From positions 1,674,001-1,738,000 of the forward strand of contig NZ_CP061008.1 of assembly GCF_014490035.1 (NCBI RefSeq): DNA of 64,000 bases, given 5' to 3'. The notes below the pieces were generated by a model, which ran no database searches, was not told the DNA's origin, and saw only the letters and a list, made by a program, of their open reading frames with translations. Origin of the DNA: Achromobacter xylosoxidans (GTDB taxonomy: Bacteria > Pseudomonadota > Gammaproteobacteria > Burkholderiales > Burkholderiaceae_B). Position numbers and translations under genes: made by a program. Every line of letters begins with the position of its first letter. The stretch's first letter is position 1. Positions 60,582 through 64,000 of the stretch are shown piece by piece.

Positions 60582-62122
60582 TGGCCGCATCCGCCAACCT
60601 GGGCGTGCTGTTTTCGCCGGACCATGACGCGAACGCCGTCGCCCTGATCGACCTGGGCGGCGAGGCCGGACCGCGCAGTTATACCTATGGCGAGCTTGAT
60701 GCGCAGGCCGACGGCGTGGCGCGCGGGCTGCGGGCGCGCGGTTTGGCCCCGGGCGCGCGGGTGGCGATCCTGTCGGCCAATCGCATGGAGTTCCTGGCCG
60801 CCTATCTGGGAATCATGCGCGCCGGCTTGGTCGCGGTGCCGGTGAACCACCGGCTGCCAGCGGCAGGCATCGAGTTCATCCTGCAGGATTGCGGCGCCAG
60901 CCTGGTGTTCTGCGACGCGTTGCGGCGCGGACTCTGCACGGCGCAATTGCCGATGGTCGAGTTCGGGGCGGACGGCCCTGAAGGCTATGCCGCGTTCCTT
61001 GTTCCTGGCCCCTGGGAGGCAGAGCCCGTGGTCCCGGGGCAGGCCGCCTTGTTCCTTTACACGTCCGGGTCCACCGGTCGTCCCAAGGGCGTGATGCTGT
61101 CGCACGCTGGCTACCTCTGGACGGTGCGCCAGCGCATCGCGGCGACGGATTACTCAGGCCACCGCTTCCTGGTGGCGGCGCCCCTGTATCACATGAATGC
61201 GCTCAACACCGTCAAGCTGGCGCTCGCGGGCCGGGGCAGCCTGGTGCTGATGCCGCAGTTCGAACCCGCGGGCTATCTGGACGCGATACCGCGCTACCGC
61301 TGCACCTGGCTGACCGCGATACCCACCATGATCGCGTTGCTGGCCCGCGAGACCGCGCTGGCGGCGCAGGCGGACCTGTCCTCGGTGGCCATGGTGCGGC
61401 TGGGGTCCGAGCCGCTTACGCAACGCATCGCCGACAGCGCGCGCGCCATGTTCCCGCGCGCGGCCATCGGCAACGGCTACGGCGCGACCGAAACCGGCGC
61501 GCTGGTGTTCGGCCCGCATCCCGACGGGCTGGCACAGCCGGTGTTGTCCGTCGGGTATCCGCACCCGGCGGTGCAGGTGAGGCTGGCCGACGGCGACAAC
61601 CTCGACGCCGCGGCAGGCGTGTTGCAAGTCCGCTCCGCGGCCCTGATGCTGGGCTATCACGCCTTGCCGCAGCAGACCGCGGCGGCCATGACGGAGGACG
61701 GCTTCTATATCACCGGCGACGTGATGCGTCGCGACGAGAACGGCTTCCATTACTTCGTGGGCCGGGCCGATGACATGTTCGTTTGCGGCGGCGAAAACAT
61801 CTATCCCGGCGAGGTCGAGAAGATGCTGGAGCGTCATCCCGCCATTTTCCAGGCTTGCGTCGTGCCGCTGCCCGATGCGCTCAAGGGCATGAAGCCGGTT
61901 GCGCTGGTGGTGCTGCGTCCCGATGCGGTCTTGTCCGAACGGGAGGTCAAGGACCACGCGCTGGCTCATGGGCCGGCCTATCAGCACCCGCGGGCGGTGC
62001 GCTTTGTCGACGAGATGCCCGTCAGCAGCACGGGCAAGGTCAACCGCAAGGCGGCCGCGCAGCTGGCCGCCGAGCTGATGTTCAACCCAACCATCCTCAA
62101 TCAGAGCAAGGAGCATCCATGA
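60578..62122 (+). CDS. Acyl-CoA synthetase (AMP-forming ligase family)
   Basis: The 514-residue enzyme activates a carboxylic acid to its CoA thioester via an acyl-adenylate. The P-loop-like LYTSGSTGRPKGVMLSH (160-176), GNGYGATETG, FYITGD and the C-terminal lysine region STGKVNRKAA are all present. The start overlaps the previous stop (ATGA at 60578), and GGAAGG lies just upstream. The acid is unknown; a product of the DUF2817 hydrolase is the natural candidate. Confidence 0.94.
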   Translation: MMAASANLGVLFSPDHDANAVALIDLGGEAGPRSYTYGELDAQADGVARGLRARGLAPGARVAILSANRMEFLAAYLGIMRAGLVAVPVNHRLPAAGIEFILQDCGASLVFCDALRRGLCTAQLPMVEFGADGPEGYAAFLVPGPWEAEPVVPGQAALFLYTSGSTGRPKGVMLSHAGYLWTVRQRIAATDYSGHRFLVAAPLYHMNALNTVKLALAGRGSLVLMPQFEPAGYLDAIPRYRCTWLTAIPTMIALLARETALAAQADLSSVAMVRLGSEPLTQRIADSARAMFPRAAIGNGYGATETGALVFGPHPDGLAQPVLSVGYPHPAVQVRLADGDNLDAAAGVLQVRSAALMLGYHALPQQTAAAMTEDGFYITGDVMRRDENGFHYFVGRADDMFVCGGENIYPGEVEKMLERHPAIFQACVVPLPDALKGMKPVALVVLRPDAVLSEREVKDHALAHGPAYQHPRAVRFVDEMPVSSTGKVNRKAAAQLAAELMFNPTILNQSKEHP

Positions 62123-63126
62123 AGGCAGTAGTCATTCACGGACATGGCGGTCCGGAGGTCATGCAATATGACTCCGCGTTCCCCGATCCGAAGGCGGGCG
62201 AGGGCGACGTGATCCTGCGGGTCAAGGCGACGTCGATCAACTATCACGACGTCTTCACGCGCCGGGGCATGCCGGGCATCAAGCTGGATTTCCCGGTCAT
62301 CATGGGCCTGGACGTGGCCGGCGAGATCGTCGAGGTCGGCTCGGGCGTCGAGGGCTGGGCGGTGGGCGACCGGGTGCTGGTCGATCCCATCAACCGGGCC
62401 GAGGGCGGCCTGATGGGGGAAACCGTCCACGGCGGCCTGGCGGAGCTGTGCAAGGCGCGCGTGCACCAGCTGATCCGCATCCCGGACGGGGTGAGCTACG
62501 AGCAGGCGGCGGCCTTGCCGGTGGCCTTCGGCACGGCCTACCGGATGATGCACACCATAGGACAGGTCCAGGCCGGGGAAAAAGTGCTGGTGCTGGGCGC
62601 CAGCGGCGGCGTGGGCGTGGGCTGCGTGATGCTGGCGAAGATTGCGGGCGCCGAGGTCGTCGCCTGCGCCAGCAGCGAGTCCAAGATGCAGCGCCTGCGC
62701 GAACTGGGCGCCGACCATGTCATCAACTACTCGCAGGCGGATTTCGCCCGCGCCATCTACGAACTCTATGGCAAGCCGCACCGTCGCAAGTTCGATGGCG
62801 GCGTCGACGTCGCCGTGAACTTCACCGGCGGCGATACCTGGGTCAAGTCCATGCGCTGCCTGCGGCGCGGCGGCCGGCTGCTGACTTGCGGCGCCACCGC
62901 GGGCTACGACCCGCAGACCGATCTGCGTTTCATCTGGACCTTCGAGCTGAACATCCGCGGCTCCAACGGCTGGATGCGCGAGGATCTGGATGCCTTGCTG
63001 GCGCTGGTGCAGTCGGGAAAGATGCAGGTTCCGGTGGACCGCGTGCTGAGCCTGGATGAGGCGGGCGAGGCGCTGCGCCTGATCGAGGACCGCGAAGTCA
63101 TGGGCAAAGTGGTGGTGACGCCATGA
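62119..63126 (+). CDS. MDR-family zinc-free quinone oxidoreductase-like dehydrogenase
   Basis: The 335-residue protein is a medium-chain dehydrogenase/reductase with the GroES-like N-terminus (INYHDVFTRRG, GLDVAGEIVEVG) and an NAD(P)-binding domain with GASGGVG (160-166). The Cys ligands of zinc-dependent alcohol dehydrogenases are missing, so it belongs with quinone oxidoreductases or enoyl reductases. AAGGAG precedes the ATG at 62119, which overlaps the previous stop by four bases. It may reduce an enoyl or quinone intermediate of the pathway. Confidence 0.92.
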   Translation: MKAVVIHGHGGPEVMQYDSAFPDPKAGEGDVILRVKATSINYHDVFTRRGMPGIKLDFPVIMGLDVAGEIVEVGSGVEGWAVGDRVLVDPINRAEGGLMGETVHGGLAELCKARVHQLIRIPDGVSYEQAAALPVAFGTAYRMMHTIGQVQAGEKVLVLGASGGVGVGCVMLAKIAGAEVVACASSESKMQRLRELGADHVINYSQADFARAIYELYGKPHRRKFDGGVDVAVNFTGGDTWVKSMRCLRRGGRLLTCGATAGYDPQTDLRFIWTFELNIRGSNGWMREDLDALLALVQSGKMQVPVDRVLSLDEAGEALRLIEDREVMGKVVVTP

Positions 63127-63539
63127 GCGAAGTGATGACGATCGAAGAAATGCAGCAGCGTCTGCAGCGGGCCCCCTTCAACAGCTTCATGGGGCTTACC
63201 GTGCTGTCCGCCGACTACGACAGGCAGGAGATCGTGATGCAGATGAAGCTGCGTCCGGAATTCGAGCGCATGGCGGGCAGCGGGCAATTTCATGGCGGCG
63301 TGATCGCGGCGATGATAGACGCGGTCGGCCAGTACGTGCTGATGATGATGCTGGGCAAGCCGCTGGCGACCATCAACTTCCGCACGGACTATCTGCGTCC
63401 GGCCACCAACACCAGCCTGCGCGCCGTGGGCCGGGTGCTGCGCATGGGCAAGAGCATATGCGTGTCGGATGTGGAGGTGCGCGACGATGCCGACAAGCTG
63501 GTGGCGGTAGGCCGCGCCAACTACGCCACGCCATCCTGA
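63123..63539 (+). CDS. PaaI-type hotdog thioesterase
   Basis: The 138-residue protein is a hotdog-fold acyl-CoA thioesterase. The segment QFHGGVIAAMIDAVGQY carries the catalytic HGG and the acidic residue of the long helix. Such enzymes hydrolyse phenylacetyl- or other acyl-CoA esters, often as a release valve. The ATGA overlap with the MDR gene shows coupling. It closes the catabolic operon. Confidence 0.92.
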   Translation: MSEVMTIEEMQQRLQRAPFNSFMGLTVLSADYDRQEIVMQMKLRPEFERMAGSGQFHGGVIAAMIDAVGQYVLMMMLGKPLATINFRTDYLRPATNTSLRAVGRVLRMGKSICVSDVEVRDDADKLVAVGRANYATPS

Positions 63540-63540
63540 A

Positions 63541-63573
63541 CGCGGCCGGCGGCCCGCCGGGCCGCCGGCCGCG
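63541..63573 (+). terminator. Strong GC hairpin after the thioesterase gene
   Basis: A perfect 15-bp stem (63541-63555 with 63559-63573) with a 3-base loop starts two bases after the stop codon. There is no T-run, so it may act as a Rho-assisted terminator or as mRNA 3'-end protection. Confidence 0.55.
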
Positions 63574-63727
63574 ATGCGTCCGGAGCCATTACAATCATCA
63601 ACGCTTGCCCCCCTCTGATCGAGGCCGAATTCGCAGCCGCGGCGAACGCGATCCGCTCGCCGCCGCGCCGTCTCCCGCCGTGATGCCCGGCGGCCGGCGC
63701 AGGCTTCCGCAGCCCAAGACGAAAACA

Positions 63728-64000
63728 ATGAACATGACAAGCATTGAACCGGCGGAAAAAGGTCGACGCGCTTTCTCGCACGTGCTGGAGAAGCTGCGCG
63801 AGATGGTGATTTCCTATGAAATCAAACCCGGCGAACGCCTCAATGAGGTCGCCCTGGCCGAACGCCTGGGCGTCAGCCGCACGCCGGTGCGGGAGGCCTT
63901 GCATCTGCTGGCGCGAGACGGTTTCCTGGAGGAAGCCGGACGCGGTTATGTGCGGCGCCAGCTGAATCTCAAGGAAATGATCGATCTCTACGAGACCCGC
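63728..64000 (+). CDS. GntR-family regulator, N-terminal part (cut by window end)
   Basis: The first 91 residues are visible. A GntR winged helix-turn-helix spans about residues 17-80: VLEKLREMVISYEIKPGERLNEVALAERLGVSRTPVREAL is the family's hallmark, and the VSRTPVREAL turn points to the FadR/FCD branch. The gene starts at 63728; a second ATG at 63734 is possible. It lies 188 bases after the thioesterase gene in the same direction. It is the best candidate to bind the operator at 55611, but the effector domain is outside the window. Confidence 0.9.
   Translation, partial: MNMTSIEPAEKGRRAFSHVLEKLREMVISYEIKPGERLNEVALAERLGVSRTPVREALHLLARDGFLEEAGRGYVRRQLNLKEMIDLYETR

Overview
The window is GC-rich throughout (only a few promoter regions are AT-rich). 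Its gene content fits a betaproteobacterium of the Alcaligenaceae, most like Achromobacter or Bordetella: a FecI/FecR/FpvA-type iron system, a 5-oxoprolinase cluster with its own biotin carboxylase, and a NitT/TauT-type ABC importer beside CoA-ligase chemistry. The genus is inferred from gene style, not from a marker gene.

Region 1 (1-1147) holds the tail of an unidentified gene and a complete SDR oxidoreductase, closed by a good intrinsic terminator. An AT-rich, palindrome-rich region (1148-1467) follows.

Region 2 (1468-43602) is the main feature: one apparent operon of eight same-strand genes, mostly overlapping or one to a few bases apart. In order: a SapC-family protein, an unrecognised 289-residue protein, a TolC-like outer-membrane lipoprotein, a single 31.9-kb ORF for a 10,637-residue protein, a GAF-HlyD fusion, a PqqD-like/M50 protease/HlyD fusion, a short SecA-like ATPase, and a third, secreted HlyD-like adaptor. 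The giant protein has an N-terminal LEPR-XLL motif, a DUF4347 domain with a caspase-like His/Cys pair, about 40 solenoid repeats of about 62 residues, a DNA-level tandem repeat array, and a C-terminal RTX-like block followed by a hydrophobic/basic tail. By eye its only cysteine is the predicted catalytic one. There is no Sec signal peptide on it and no ABC exporter in the locus. I infer a dedicated export and surface-display machine powered by a SecA-like motor, and I know of no experimental description of it.

Region 3 (43609-47719), tail-to-tail with the operon, is an iron-responsive set: TonB-dependent siderophore receptor, FecR anti-sigma factor, ECF sigma factor and an upstream Fur-box-like site.

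Region 4 (47758-55457) has an HD hydrolase, an NCS1-family permease, and a pxpA-accB-accC-pxpB-pxpC set (ATP-dependent 5-oxoproline cleavage). A divergent LysR regulator faces pxpA, and two copies of a 21-bp direct repeat lie in the shared promoter region.

Region 5 (55582-64000) is an uptake and catabolic operon: VOC protein, ABC importer (binding protein, ATPase, permease), M14-like DUF2817 hydrolase, acyl-CoA ligase, quinone-oxidoreductase-like MDR enzyme and PaaI-type thioesterase. A GntR-family regulator, cut by the window end, follows. A promoter with an overlapping inverted repeat precedes the operon. The substrate is not evident. No tRNA, rRNA, CRISPR array, insertion sequence or integrase was recognised.
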